From positions 19,349,210-19,413,209 of the forward strand of contig NC_091227.1 of assembly GCF_040958095.1 (NCBI RefSeq): a stretch of DNA of 64,000 nucleotides, read 5' to 3'. This DNA is from Procambarus clarkii. Lineage: Eukaryota; Arthropoda; Malacostraca; Decapoda; Cambaridae. The first letter of the stretch is position 1. The number at the start of each line of letters is the position of its first letter. The notes beneath the pieces are model-generated. The model was not told the DNA's origin. It was given only the letters and a program-made list of their open reading frames with translations, and made no database searches. Position numbers and translations under genes: made by a program. Shown one piece after another: positions 40,343-54,400 of this stretch.

Positions 40343-43300
40343 ATGGCTACAGCATTAGCAAGACCCATCTCCTTTCCTGATATTGGGTTGAGTGAGCAGG
40401 ACCAGGATGGTAATTCAGCGTTGCTGGAGCTGGACAGAGGTGAGCGGTCGCTCTGTGTCCCGGGACATCTTTGGAAGATATAAAATAGATTAATTAATTT
40501 TGTCGGGGACAGGCTGCCTGGGTATTTTACCTGAGAGCCAATGACACTAGTGCCCTCGACGAAAACATGAGCCGGCGGCTTGTCGAAGCTCCCCTATTTG
40601 CCTTGATGATCTATTCTACCTTACCTACCAACCTACCTTACCTTACCTAGTTGTACTTTAAAAGTTAAAAGTTTACAGCTTCCACGGGTAGGCGGTTCCA
40701 TGGGTTTATATCCCTGTGGGTGAAGAGACATTTCCTGTTCTCAGTCCTACATTGTGGCTTGTTGAGCTTGAAACCGATGTTACTTAAATATATATACCCA
40801 GGGCTATATAGTCGTAATGGCTTGGCGCTTTTCCCCTGATAGTTCCCTTCCCCTCGTATATACGTATGTTGGGCTTATAGCGAGGTCCCCCACAAGATGG
40901 AAATACAGACCCTCCCCAGGATGCAACCCCACAACATGGTGACTAACTCCTGGGTATCTACTTACTGCTAGGTAAACAGAGGCAGTAGATGATAGGAATA
41001 TGCCCAACCATTTTTGTCCCGCCCTGAAATTTGAACCCGGGATTCCCAATTGTGAGTCGAGAACAAACATCTCTACTACTAATCTAATTTGACATCAGCA
41101 GTGGTCACACTTGTATGGGTAAAGAATTCATGCATTGTTATTACTGTAAGGTGTTGTATTCACAGTATATATTGGAGCCTCGAGAGCCTTGACTTAGGCC
41201 ACAGAGGCTGACGTATTGCACTGCACAATTTGGATACAAGTTGAAGAGATGATGGATTATTTGAATACATCATAACATAAAGGGGGACGCAGTCGGGTTC
41301 ATTCTCAATTCACAGTCATGAATTCCGGGTTTGAATCCCGAGTAGGGCAGAAATGGTTGGGTGCGTTCCTACCATTTCCTGCCTCTGTTCACCTACCAGT
41401 AAATAGGTACCCAGGCATTAACTTGTTGTAGAGTTGCATCTTTGGGAAAGGTTAGTAGTTTGACCTTTGGAGTGACCTTGATGTAAACCGTACATGTGTA
41501 TGTATACTGGATGTCTTTTCCCCAACATAGTGAATTAATTAAATTAATAATACCATAATGTTGTGGCATGAAAGCGGCACAAGATCAAATTTGCCAGTAC
41601 AACAATGTGAAGTCACCAATGACTTGAAATTTGAACAAGTCACATCTCTCATTGAACCCTATTGGTAAATTTAGATGTAAAAAATGTTCTCATCAAAATT
41701 TCCCTACCTGCTGATATGGGTTGGAAATTTGAAGTATTGCTTTACTTTAAAAATTGACCACTTGGTATGGCATTTCACTGGTAAGATAAAGTTGCCATAT
41801 CTAGCTGCTTGTTGGCATCTTGTGCCAAGAAAACCTATAGCACCTGCATCAGTGAATAGATTGCAACCATTCTAATAACATGTTGAATCACAAAAGACGG
41901 AAAGGTATTCATTGTGAAAATTATAATACATGATTTTTATGATAATCAAATGTAGACTAAGGAAGGAAGATGATTGTATTTTTCTCAGAAAAGAACATTT
42001 ATGTATTTATCAAATATGACAACACCTTGGATACAGTACTACTTTATATGAAGGTATAATATTGTCTTAAGAGTGTTGTAAGATGCCTACTGTACTTGCT
42101 AACGTGGAATTTTTTCCCTCAATATTACGCAACTTGTTTAATTCATATATTTTTCGCCTTATTTCAACATATTGAAGTACAGTATAAATAAAACTTTCTT
42201 GATTTTATACTTAGTTTTAGCCAATGTGGTAGGTGCTACAATTTATTCGCCCATGTGTCTGACAAGAGGCAACTTTATCCTATGAATTAACTATTGTTAT
42301 CCTATGAATTAGGCTATTGTTATAAATAATTATCATCATGTTTTGGAGAGGATGATTCTAATCATTATATTTCTTCCAATTATGAAATTTTGGGTATACA
42401 ATTTTTCTAATTTTTATTACTGGAAGTACAGTACAGTATGACATTTGTAACTTTGGTACTGTAATATTGTATAATACATAATACAAAAATTATATTCATG
42501 GGGCCTCGTGGGGCCTCGTAGCCTGGTGGATAGCGCGCAGGACTCGTAATTCTGTGGCGCGGGTTCGATTCCCGCACGAGGCAGAAACAAATGGGCAAAG
42601 TTTCTTTCACCCTGAATGCCCCTGTTACCTAGCAGTAAATAGGTACCTGGGTGTTAGTCAGCTGTCACGGGCTGCTTCCTGGGGGTGGAGGCCTGGTCGA
42701 GGACCGAGCCGCGGGGACACTAAAGCCCCGAAATCATCTCAAGATAACCTCAAGATATGGGTAGTAATACAAAATTTAAGCTTAGCAGTCATATTGCCTG
42801 TGATTATTATGCAAATTTGTTTAAGAATACGTTGAAAAAAGTTCTTTACAGGTCTTAAAGAGTTTTAGGCAGAATTTCCATTGCATATAAAATTTTGTAT
42901 TTGTGATTTCCAGGGCTGAAATCATCGAGAACAGGAGAACAGTGTGAAGCTATATCTAAATTTCCAGCACTGTTTGAAAAATACCCATTTCCTATCCTAA
43001 TTAACTCTGCTCTACTGAAATTGGCTGATGTATTCCGCCAGGAGACACCGGGGTGAGTTTGTATTTTTATGTATCGTGTATAGAATGGAGCTGTTTTGCA
43101 CTTGTCATAGTTAGTGTTTGCAAAGTTATGAAAACTTTTATACCTAAAATGATGTACAGTGCCTTGGTGAAGGAAATGCTAAATCAACTCATTATAGATG
43201 TGAAAAGTGTTTATTTGTTCCAGCATGATATTGTGATCTGTATTTTGCATGGGGAAAAAAAAAGACACTCCTTTGGTATGCATACCTTGTCATGTATTGT

Positions 43301-45422
43301 TTGATACAACATTCTGAGCATCACAGTTGTAGAAAGTAAAATACAGTACAGTACAGAAATACTGAGGTGCTTTTAACTCAAAATGTGGTAAATCATGAAA
43401 ATTGTTTCCTTGTCTGTGAGCAAAACACAACAAACATTATTCATGGGATACATTTGTGTAATAAAGGAAAAAGATAAAACTAACCAAAAAAAAAAATGTC
43501 GTTGGTTTGGTGAGCTGTACACGGAGGCCTGATGGCGAGGTCATTGAAGCTGTTAATGCCAGATGCGTTGTTTGCCGACAGTGGTATGGGGAGACAATTC
43601 AAATGTTCAATTTCAGTGGTTTGATGCTTTGTTCATTAATTTACATAATATAGAGTTTGCATTGAATATATTTATGTACAGATGTCTGATAAACAGTGCT
43701 AAAAATACTTTACAATATAATTGAGTACACTGTACTGTAAGTCTACATTACTTATGTACACCTTTCTTGCATTCCTGGCACAGCTCAGGAAGTGTCTCCT
43801 CTGAGACACTTTCTTCTCTACCCAACCCTTTGCTCAAATTCTCTCTGGTTTTGTCATCCGAGAATGGATTGAAACACTGGTGGTAAAGAGCAATTGTTAT
43901 CTGACAATAACCCCAGGCTCCTAGTAAATGATAACCTCATTGTATTATTGCAATGAGGTTATTATTTATTATTATCATTGCATTGCAATTACAAAACAAG
44001 ATCAATTTTTTTCATGAGTATTTATTATCTCCATTACATTTTTATAGATGTATTATGATCATACAGTATTTACATTAATACAAAGTAGGCAGTAATAACA
44101 AAAATCGTTAAATGATGATAACTACAGTGGCTAGAAGTTTGACATATGATTTTTTTATTATTATTATTATTATTTTCTACCACAGATGTGGCCACACATT
44201 TACAATGCTAATCAGCATATATACATTTTCTTCTGTCCTCCATGGACAGGGTTAGAGATGTGTTAAACATATAGTTCAGGGGTTTATTGAACAATCAACC
44301 ACAGAAGGCGATTCGGTGCTTTTAAAATGCTAAGCTAACCTACATACGTAAATACATAGAAACACAGATGTTTGACATATGATGACTACACATTGTAGAC
44401 TGTGTACATTCGTAACGTGTTCCTCAATCTTTTATATCAAGTGTCTCGTGTACCATACTTTATTGAGTTATCAAATTCCACTTTAACTTACCCCTTACCA
44501 AACCACTGTGGAATTCTCCAGGAAAAGATCTGCATTTGTTTTCTTGCCTGAGCGAAGTCAGTTTTATTTCCTATTCATGATTTTGCTTCATCTTCCATTG
44601 TTGTTAATAAATCAAGTTAGTACTGTAGGGTTTTTTCACAAAATAAGCTTACTATAACTTCATTTCAGGAGCAACTTTGTGCGTGTCTGTGTTGTTGAAG
44701 TGGTGGAATCGTGTGGACGGCATTTAGATAAGCTCATTAATGTGGATGAGTTCCTCCGTCGTATTACAACTGTCATGCATTCAAATGATCCAGTGAGTTG
44801 AAGATAACAAACATTTTATATAAAATTTTTCTGCTTGTTCTTAGTACTGTATTTGTAGGCTGTTGCTTAAGGTTAGCCAATTGGTAAGTTCTGTATATGT
44901 AAACCATTTTATGAAGGATTCATTTATGTTTGGAAAACTTTGATACCTAGGATAGTAGGTTATATAATAATGATGTATCATAGGTAACATTAGTTCTTTT
45001 ATTTATAATCTTTATTATTTAGCTATATAATGTAAAGAGAACAGTGCTGTAAATGAATGTGTATTCTGTGTGAAAAGGGGCATTATTTTAATGTTTGTGA
45101 AAAGAGGTGTACTGGCTAACTCTCATCCTGTAACTATACTTAGGTAATTATACAGACGAGCTATAGGGATGTCTTCAGAAAATAAATATTTTTCCAACTA
45201 TACTTGCCTTCATAAAGCAAAAGTGATTGTCTTCTAATGGAGACTAAATGTCAGTCATTAAGACATAAGAGAACGGTAATTTGAAAAGGAAATAACAGAT
45301 TGATTTCACTTTAAAAGGGAATGTTACTGGGAATTATTGTATGTTTGTACAAAGCAGGATTTCACAGCACCAGATACACTATGGACTTAAGAGCATAACT
45401 TAGAGCACTTAGTGTAAGTGAT

Positions 45423-45472
<50 letters not shown>

Positions 45473-48400
45473 CAGTATATATATATATAACTTGATGATT
45501 TAAGTAGAAGCAAAGCAGTTGAGTACTGAAAAAAGGTGCTCATAAGCTTAGCTTCCCACTGCAGATTATTTTCAATGCATCTTTACAAAAGAAACCTTGC
45601 AGACATAAGAAGTGGTAACCATTCCCAATTTATAAAAATGATAACAAAAGGTCCATTAAGCTATTGGTCAGTATTACGTATTACTGACAAATATGCATGT
45701 TAAATTACTTTCTCCATTAATTTGACTAAATGGGTTAAAGCTCTGTAAATAAAAAATATAATAAACTTGCAGTATCATCGCATTGAAATCACAATGGCAT
45801 GATTGACAATGGTTTTACTTGGGCAGAGTATGAGCATTTTGTGTTTTTATAATGAACCGAGCTAGACTGTACTGTATCTCTTTCTAAGAATAATCCGTTT
45901 ATAATGACATTATTCAGTCAAGAAAAATAAAATGTTATGTATGAAGATTTTCCTGTAATGGCTGTTCTCTCTTTTAACCCGCAGTTGGCACGGGCCCTCA
46001 CTCTTCGTACTCTGGGATGGATGTCGGGGGTTGTGGGAGAGAACAGACGAGTGCAGCATCTGATCCGTGAAGCCCTAGATGCTAAGGAATCGGTGGAGCT
46101 TCAGGCTGCTATAATGGCTGCAGAAAAATATGCTGCAAAATCTAAGTATGGATTTTGAATATTTTATGGGTGTCAATTATTAATATAATAATTACATGGT
46201 GTATTCATTTTATACTTCTGATAAATATCTTACATGAGAAATAGTTAACATTTTTTTTTTTAGTGCTGCAAAAGTTATAGCAGTAATATATTTGACAGAA
46301 CATTTGCTATGAACATGTGTGAACGTCTCATCCACATGATTGGAGGACTGGCAACACCAGTTGATGTGAAGCTACAGCTGATTCAAGTGTTTCAACACAT
46401 GCATCATGATGCTGAAACTGCTGCAACTGTAAGAATAACTTGGTATTATGAATATTCAGGGTATGGAAGGAGCAACTGCTGAATCATAATTTTGTTCTGT
46501 ATTATATTATCTTGCTGAGATCAGTCTCTTCCAAAAATGATAGTATGTGTAGCAACGTTTGGTTGGACGTACAAAAATTACCTATTGTACCCAGAAAAAA
46601 TTCATGTTTTGTACTATATTATTTTTGTGGACGGTAAGAACCAAGCTTAAGCTTTCCCTAGGCCTATTAAAACACAAATATGCAGGCGATGAGTCACAAT
46701 AACGTGGCTAAATTATATTGACCAAACCACACACTAGAAGGTGAAGGGACGACGACGTTTCGGTCCGTCCTGGACCATTCTCAAGTCAATCAAGTAAAAA
46801 TATGTACTAAATTTGACCTAAGATGTCTTGTATTAGGCTAAGAATTGCTTATTTAGACCTAGGACAGGTTAAGCTAGGTTGTTTAGTTCCAGTTTTAGAA
46901 ATGTATTTCGGTATAATTCCAATAGGACAAAATAACTTTTCCTACGTATACCAGTTCATTTATGTACAATGAACAAGTAGTTGCTATCACCACTATCTCT
47001 TCTATGTCCTCTTTCTTATTCCTCCTCCTCTTCCCTCTTTCCCTTTTTGTCTTACATAACTATTATCATCATCCATTGTTTGGCAAGGTTTTGATCCAAG
47101 TACTGAGGGACTTTATGTTGATACTGTTAAAAGTAGTATTTGGTACATTTGTTGCACATTTAAATTATACTGAATAAAGTTGTAAATTTGATTATGTAAC
47201 ATTTTTAAGAATTCATTTTGAGTAAACAAATATATGGTTTTTATTCAGGAGCTTAAAATAAAATTTTAATTAATAGCCATCTGGATTATTAAAAATGGCT
47301 TGATGAATAATCGTCTCCACATAAATTAATTACCGTACTATTTAAGGTGCGGAGTTTGTGCCTGGAGCTATTGAAGGAGTACCCAACACAGCGAGTGGTG
47401 ATTACAACATTACACACGCTCACACAACTGGCTGCTCATATTCTGGTGGACATTCCTCAGCAGGTGAGTTACAAATATTCTCATTCATTCGGCAGGTGAG
47501 CTATAGGTAGTCTCATTCATTTAGCAGGTTGTTAGCAGGAAATGGATGATTGACATTTTGTTTGACTATATCTTTACACTTAATATCTGAAATATGTGAG
47601 GAACTCCCTTGGTTATTATGCTGAATGAGGGAGTACTAGTTCCCCATGATGATACAGATTGCAGTAGTATAAATTCTTTGTGATGCTACAAATTGTTGAA
47701 GCACTAATTCTGTTATACTATCAAGTGTGGAGCTAATAGTTCCCCATTATGTACCATGTGTGGAAGTGTTAGTCGAGTGTTATGCTATAGAGTATGGAAG
47801 GTAGAGTGACATGAAAGAATGTATTAAACCAAATGTATTTATTCTTCACAGCCAATTTTTACATTCTCAGAGCACATTGTTTGTGAATGCTTCTAGAGAT
47901 TGTCTAATGCATCATTACAGTGAAGGTTTATTCTAATGAGACTTAATATTATTGTGTAAACTTGTTTTACAGTATTCCAAAAAATGTGTATCTTTAAAGG
48001 TTATATCTGTGATTATTATTATAGAAATTTTTTTTTCTGAGCTAGCTCTCAAAGGTATATGTTTAAGCTGTACTGACATTGGATATTGATGCATGTGTTT
48101 TGCAATTAATTCCAGACAGAATTTTGAGTGTCCAAGCTAAGCCGAGGCAGATATATAATAAAAATTAGTTTCCATACTTCCTCTGCATTCAGATCTTATT
48201 ATGTTAAAGATAGTTTTTGTTTTGTTTTCTTTAATGTTATCAAGATAACCAATTAAAGATGTTTTCTTCTACCCCCATCAGCAGTACTGGTTTGTTCACC
48301 CCATACTCATCATGTGAGCAAAATATATATATAGAGCATAGGAATTTTTAATATTTTATCAATAGCAATAAAATTATAAGCCATTTTCTGTTTAGTTCAG

Positions 48401-51400
48401 GTGTGATAAGTTTAGATCTGTCTCTAAAGGGTTAAGTTTTCACAAAATATAAGATATAATGGTCTAGTGTGTGTCCCCTGTCTTTTTCCACACACTTCAC
48501 ATTTCTTGGTAGGTTGTTTACCTCTTTCTCGACATTAGAGAACATTATGTCTAGTTGCCTTCTTCTAGGCAAAAGATGGAGATAAAATACCAATATGAAG
48601 TATAGTATTACCCAATTATTCATCACTCCATGTGTCTCTTTTAAGTAGGAGTCCTTCCCAAATTATGTTTTTATTCTTTAATTCCAAATCTGTTCTGTTT
48701 TGTTACAGGTTGACCTCTTAATTGGATACTTGGAGAGTGAGGCACGCATTGGAGTCCGTCAAGCAGTCCTTGGCGAGCTTGGGTTCCTAGCAGGGGCAGC
48801 ACCACATGCTTGGTCTGCAGACAACGTGGAAACACTGGTTAAGTTTACTCGATCTTCTCGCCACAATCCTGCTATGACTACAACAGCCCTCTCTGTTCTG
48901 GCATCACTGACTGCAGCTCCAGCTCTGCCTCGCATCACACTTACTCCTGGTAGGTTGTTAATGTTAGCAATATTGAAGCTTTAGTTGAGTTTTATTACAG
49001 TTTAGCATTAGTGAATTCATACTCTTGGATATCAAAACTATTATGGTGCCATAATGTCTTTCTTTTTACTTAATTTATCAACAAAGTCGACTTTATTCAT
49101 TACATTGGAGTCGGTTACCTTTCCTTCAACAGGATTTAATATTTGGATTAGCCATTTGGAAAGCTTATAAGCAGTACAGTGTATAGCCTATGGAGCTAAT
49201 AAGTGTGTCAGAATTATTAAATTTAACTTTAACACATCCATACATGTAAGGCAGAAGTTGTTAGGAATTTTTTAATTACAAGTAGTCTTTTTACCTATTC
49301 TTTTGTTTTGGTTAAATTGCTTTTTATACTATCCAAAGTGTTCTTTGTAAATTTACATTGTGTTCCTCAATTCATTTTATAATTTATTTTGTTCACAATT
49401 ACACTAGATTAGACAGGTTTGCTTGTGTCATGTGTAAAGATTTAATTCTTAAGTAACACACAGACAAAGCTAGAGAAAGTTCAGAGGTATGCAACTAAGC
49501 TAGTCCCAGAACTAAGAGGCATGAGTTACGAGGAGAAGCTGCATGAACTGCACTTCACATTGCTGGAAGACAGAGGAGCTCAGGGAGATATAATCACCAC
49601 ATACAAAATCCTCAGGGGAATTGAGAGTAAACAAGGATGGATTATTTAACATGGGTGGTACAGACACAAGGGGACACAAGTGGAAGCCGAGTACCCAAAT
49701 GAGCCACAGAGACATTCGAAAGAACTTTTTCAGCGTCAGAGTACTGTAGTAAGTAAATGGAATGCATTAGGCAGTGATGTGTGGAGGCTGACTCCATACA
49801 CAAGTTTCAAATGTAGATATGATAGAGCTCGAGAAGCTCAGGAATACACAAGTAGATTGATGGTTGAGAGGCGGGACCAAAGAGCCAAAGCTCAAGCTCA
49901 ACCCCGCAAGCACAATTGGGTGAGTACACTAGTGGTGATGTGTATCCCAGAAAAATATGAATTTAAGAATTGTCATAACTAAAGAGTTGTAAAAAGACCA
50001 TTGACCACCCACCTTTCAGTGGTGTTATTTATGTATATATATCCACATTTATATTTATACATTTTGTATATAACTACTTTCAAGTTTAACTTTGAATTAT
50101 TTCAGAATGTGCCCTTGTAGACTTGTGCCGAGAGTGTGTGTACGACAGTAACATTCATGTGGCATGCAGAGCCATTCAGCTGTTTACCAACATAGCTATC
50201 TATATGTAAGTAGCAGTGTTTCTCCTTGACATTTATAGCATTGTCTTGTTTATAATGCTGTACGGTACTGTAAACTCTCTTTGTTTGTACCTTGTTAAGA
50301 AGCATGTTTGTAATGTTGCACACAAGTTAAGCACATTTTATCTTGCATGTGTTTTGTCTCGCCCGAAGGTTTGAGGAGCAGAAAACAAGTGTAGTGTGTG
50401 AAGAGGCTCACTGTGCTGCTCTGAGTCTTCTGCAGAGTGTTGTCAGTGCATCACAGGTTGATGATGCTGCCAAGCCTGGCCCCGAGGGGTTCATTCCTGC
50501 TGGTCTTCGGACGTGTTTGGTATGCATGTACAGTACATTCTTTTTAATTTCAGTGGATGAAGTTTAGGGTCAACCCACCACACTTTTTGATACTGCACAA
50601 AACCATATTATACTTAAGAGACTTTTACATATTTCATTATTACTGTAATGTTAGTATGATTAGCATGGCTTTAAAATTTAATCTTTGCATATTTTTCTTT
50701 GGTAAGGTGTGTACTGTGCTACTAGCCCAGACTAAATCAAATATCATGAGTGACTTAGCCGTCACTCTGACTGACATCCTGGCAGACAGCATACTATCAG
50801 GTTAGTCACTTTTATTGACCTTTTGAGTGCTAGATTTATAATACAAAAACAAACTAAAATCTTACAAGATTGCAAATTTTGGTAGTATGAAAAATGTCAA
50901 TTATACAAAATGCAAATCTTATTGCCATTAGAAAAAGAACTTGACCTTGGCTTGCATTCCCCATGTGTCAGTTGGTGGGGGTCCATTTCAGTTTTTACGT
51001 GTTGATGCATAAATCGCTTTATACAACAGTCTTCTTATGTTTGCAGTTTAATTAAACAGTAATGAAAATAGTGTAATGTTTTCATTCAGAATATATTTGT
51101 TAACAATAATGATAAAATCCAGACACCTTACTCTATATTCCAATTAAAATCTTGGTATACACTTCAACCATGCATGCATTCATTTCCATCACTACACGTT
51201 GGATTTTGGTCCTCACCTTGCATACAACTCACAGATGAATGACGATCTTGTAGAAGCTGAGTCAAACAGATCAATTTTATTTTCAGAAAGTTAATAAACA
51301 ATAATATTGAATGTGGAACTTACAAAAATTTGTTAAAGTGAACAATAAAAAATTAATGGAAACTTGTAAAGGCTTATTTGATGTAGTGGATTTTTTAAGG

Positions 51401-54400
51401 GATATCTAAGGTATCTTGGAAAAGATGTGGATTATGACATAGTGAGAAGTGAAGGCATGGGATAAAGAATCTGAGAGAAATAAAAGTAAAAGTTGTGACT
51501 TTATTACTTAATTTATTGTTATAAATTTGTGAAGATATTATTTCATTTTTTTTTACTGTTTCTATAGTTTGTGGATGTCAGCTGGTGTGTGAGGCATTAG
51601 CATCCCTCGGGGGAAGTCGTGGTGAAGTTCTAACGCCACATCTGACACCAATTTTGAAACTCATTCAAAAATTTACACTTGAAGCACCACTCAGTCCACA
51701 CAAAACCAAATTAATGGTAGGTTATTTGAAACTATTTTGATAAAATTCAGAATAATTTTGTTTAGTCTGTAATTTGTCGCAATGTAAACACTATACAACA
51801 TGAATTTTAGGGATTCAACAGTAGTTAAAATTTACAGAATTGGTGTGCCTTAATTTTACAAAATGGGCACAGTTTATGAAACTTGAAGTGAATTTTTTTT
51901 TATTTCCATATTCTTTCGCTTTGCCAACAAAGCATCACTCATTATTTTCTCCTTTTTCTGTTCTTTACAATAGAAAATGTTTGAGACCATCCAGTACTTT
52001 GAAGATTATTATTCAAAGCTCTCAAGCCAATTATTTCTTGGTATTACTTCACTGTACTGGTATATATTACTTGGTCCTGGTAGTGCAGTTGGATTCGTTC
52101 TCGACGCACAATCAAGAATCTAGGGTTTGAATCTAGGGCGGGACAGAAATGGTTGGGCACATTTCCTTTTATCTAATGCTTCTGTCACCTAGCAGTGAGT
52201 AGGTACTCGAGAGTTAGCTTGTTGTGGGGTTGCATCCTGGGCGGGGTCAGTAATTCGGTTTTTGGGGGGACGACCTCGATAATACATACTATTTATACAT
52301 TGCTTGCTATTAGTTCTGAAGATTACATTGACTAGCATACAATATAATATGTTCATGTAACCCAGGTTACACTTGTCACGCTGGTTATGCAAGTGTTCCA
52401 TGGCCACGTCTGGTCCAGTCAAGCAGAAGCAGCTGTAGTGGCAGCAAGTAAATGTGTTGATCAATGGGCAGCATTCTGTATGGCACGACAGGCATCAAGG
52501 TTTGTGGAAATTATAGTTTTTAACATTTCATAGGAAGAAAGAATCCTGTTTACTGTCTTCCTTAAAGCTGCAGTATAATAATAATAATAAAGTTTGACAT
52601 TGCTTAGCACAATTTTAATTAACTTTCCATGATCTTGAAAAAATGTTAGACAATGGAAAATATGACTAAAGAATTAAGCCATACATTATTTTCAAAAGTA
52701 TAGTATCAGTAATAGTATTAAACTAAATGTATTGCTTTCAGTAAGTCAAAACTTTTCTACATACAATTTAAAATAGGTATGGCCATCATAGCCTGGCTGC
52801 TGGGATGTATGGAGTATTAAGTTGGCGTGTATGCTCCGACCAACAACATTTCTGGGTTTCGGCTCTGGGGAGGTAGTCTTGGTGAAGCCTGCCCAGTAGC
52901 AGCAGGTGACAGAGCAGATAATCTCACAGCAGCAAACACTCACCTCCACCGAGCACTCTCGGCTCTAAAGGTAATGAACTTCAGATAAATTTATGCAGAT
53001 CAATGTTAGATGCATGATGAATATTGAATTGCCTTCAAATTTATTAATGTAACTTTTTATTAAATTGGTTTAAGATACACATAGTGTTGTAAAGTCAATA
53101 GAATTATAATCATTACACCATATTAAAGGTTGTCATCATTATGCCATTTTCATTTTTCATTAAGTGAGGAGATAAACACCCAGAAGAAATACAGAAAAAA
53201 TAGGAGAGCAATATGGTTAATGATAGTCAAAAAGATACCCATCCATTTACACATGATGTGAACACCATATAACTATGTTGCCACTTACACAAAACATACA
53301 CAGCAGCACTGCTTCATATGACTGCATATTTATTGCTCTATCTTAACAAATTGTATCCTCTTAATCATATATCCTTCCTTACATGTGCTGTGTTCACACT
53401 TCACTCTCTCACATAGTTACTCACAATGTCTAACCAGCATTTCTTGGCCGCTGCCTCCTCCCTTTTATAGAATTCTTTCAGATACTGTACAGTATATCAT
53501 TCTATTATTTGTTCATTTAGTATGACCAACCCATTTTGATACTTCCTAATGTCTTTTCTAAGAGCCATGTAATCAGACTGACAACACTTTCTACTGATAT
53601 TATCTTGATATGATAATTAAGGTCTTTTGTTATATTGCCATACTGTGTGTTTATAAATGTGTACTTTTCATTTTTTTTTTTTTTTTAAAGGCTGCAAGCA
53701 CATCAAATCAGCCTATGACTTTCTGTCAAGAGTATGTGAGACTTAGGGCTGAAACTTTCATGTGCCACGCTCAGCTACTCCACGCCTGCCTCTCTCTCCG
53801 CACTGCCCCTCCCCCGGCTATTGCTGCATCTTTAGCAACATCAACAAGAGATGATCTCTTAAGGTGTGGCAGAGTATCACAGCAACTTGCAAAATCAGCT
53901 CGAGACTTTAACAATTTAGCCACTCAGTATGGAACTCTATACCAGGTAAACCTCTTTTAATTTGTTTAAATAAATTAAAACAAATATTTAAATTGTATGA
54001 GCCAATATTTATATATTTTGTATTGTATTTTGAAGAACAAAAAGTTCCCCTATATATTAATGTCTTATTGTAATACAGTATAATACTGTACAATAATGTT
54101 CCTCAAACTAAATGAGTGGTCACAGTTTAGTGAATAGTTACAAACCCACTCTTGAATTCCACATACTGTATTCCAAGAAACTCATTTGTTTCATTTTACA
54201 TCGATTTTGATTTGCTTAAATAAGGTGGCTAGTTGGTGGGTCTGCAGAACCATGCAGCAGATTGAGGAAGAGAACAACCTTAGGGTTATCATCCACCAGT
54301 CATTGAAAGTTGTTCAACAAATAGGAGCTGCTGTAAAAAAAAAATAGCTAACATAACTTTAGGAATAATTAGATGCACCTTTGACTTAAAGAAAAAAATA

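Noticed and set aside
40168-40380. 70-codon frame running from satellite into INTS7 exon 1
   Set aside because: It is out of frame with INTS7 and consists of satellite plus the leader; exon homology is in the frame starting at 40343.
40617-40652. Telomere-like TTACC/TACCTACC run
   Set aside because: It is irregular and does not form the arthropod TTAGG/CCTAA repeat; more likely part of a LINE tail or simple sequence.
42513-42582. Stand-alone tRNA-Thr gene
   Set aside because: The tRNA-like part continues without a terminator into a SINE body whose core domain recurs elsewhere in the window.
42407-42835. Two opposing open frames of 67 and 93 codons
   Set aside because: Both lie over the SINE; their peptides are the known by-product of translating such elements.
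49680-49982. 100-codon plus-strand open frame as a host gene
   Set aside because: It is the tail of a degraded LINE reverse transcriptase.
52873-52896. A 24-nt micro-intron in exon 13 that would remove the stop
   Set aside because: GT...AG limits exist, but it is too short to splice and the frame after it meets TGA at once; a one-base change explains the data better.
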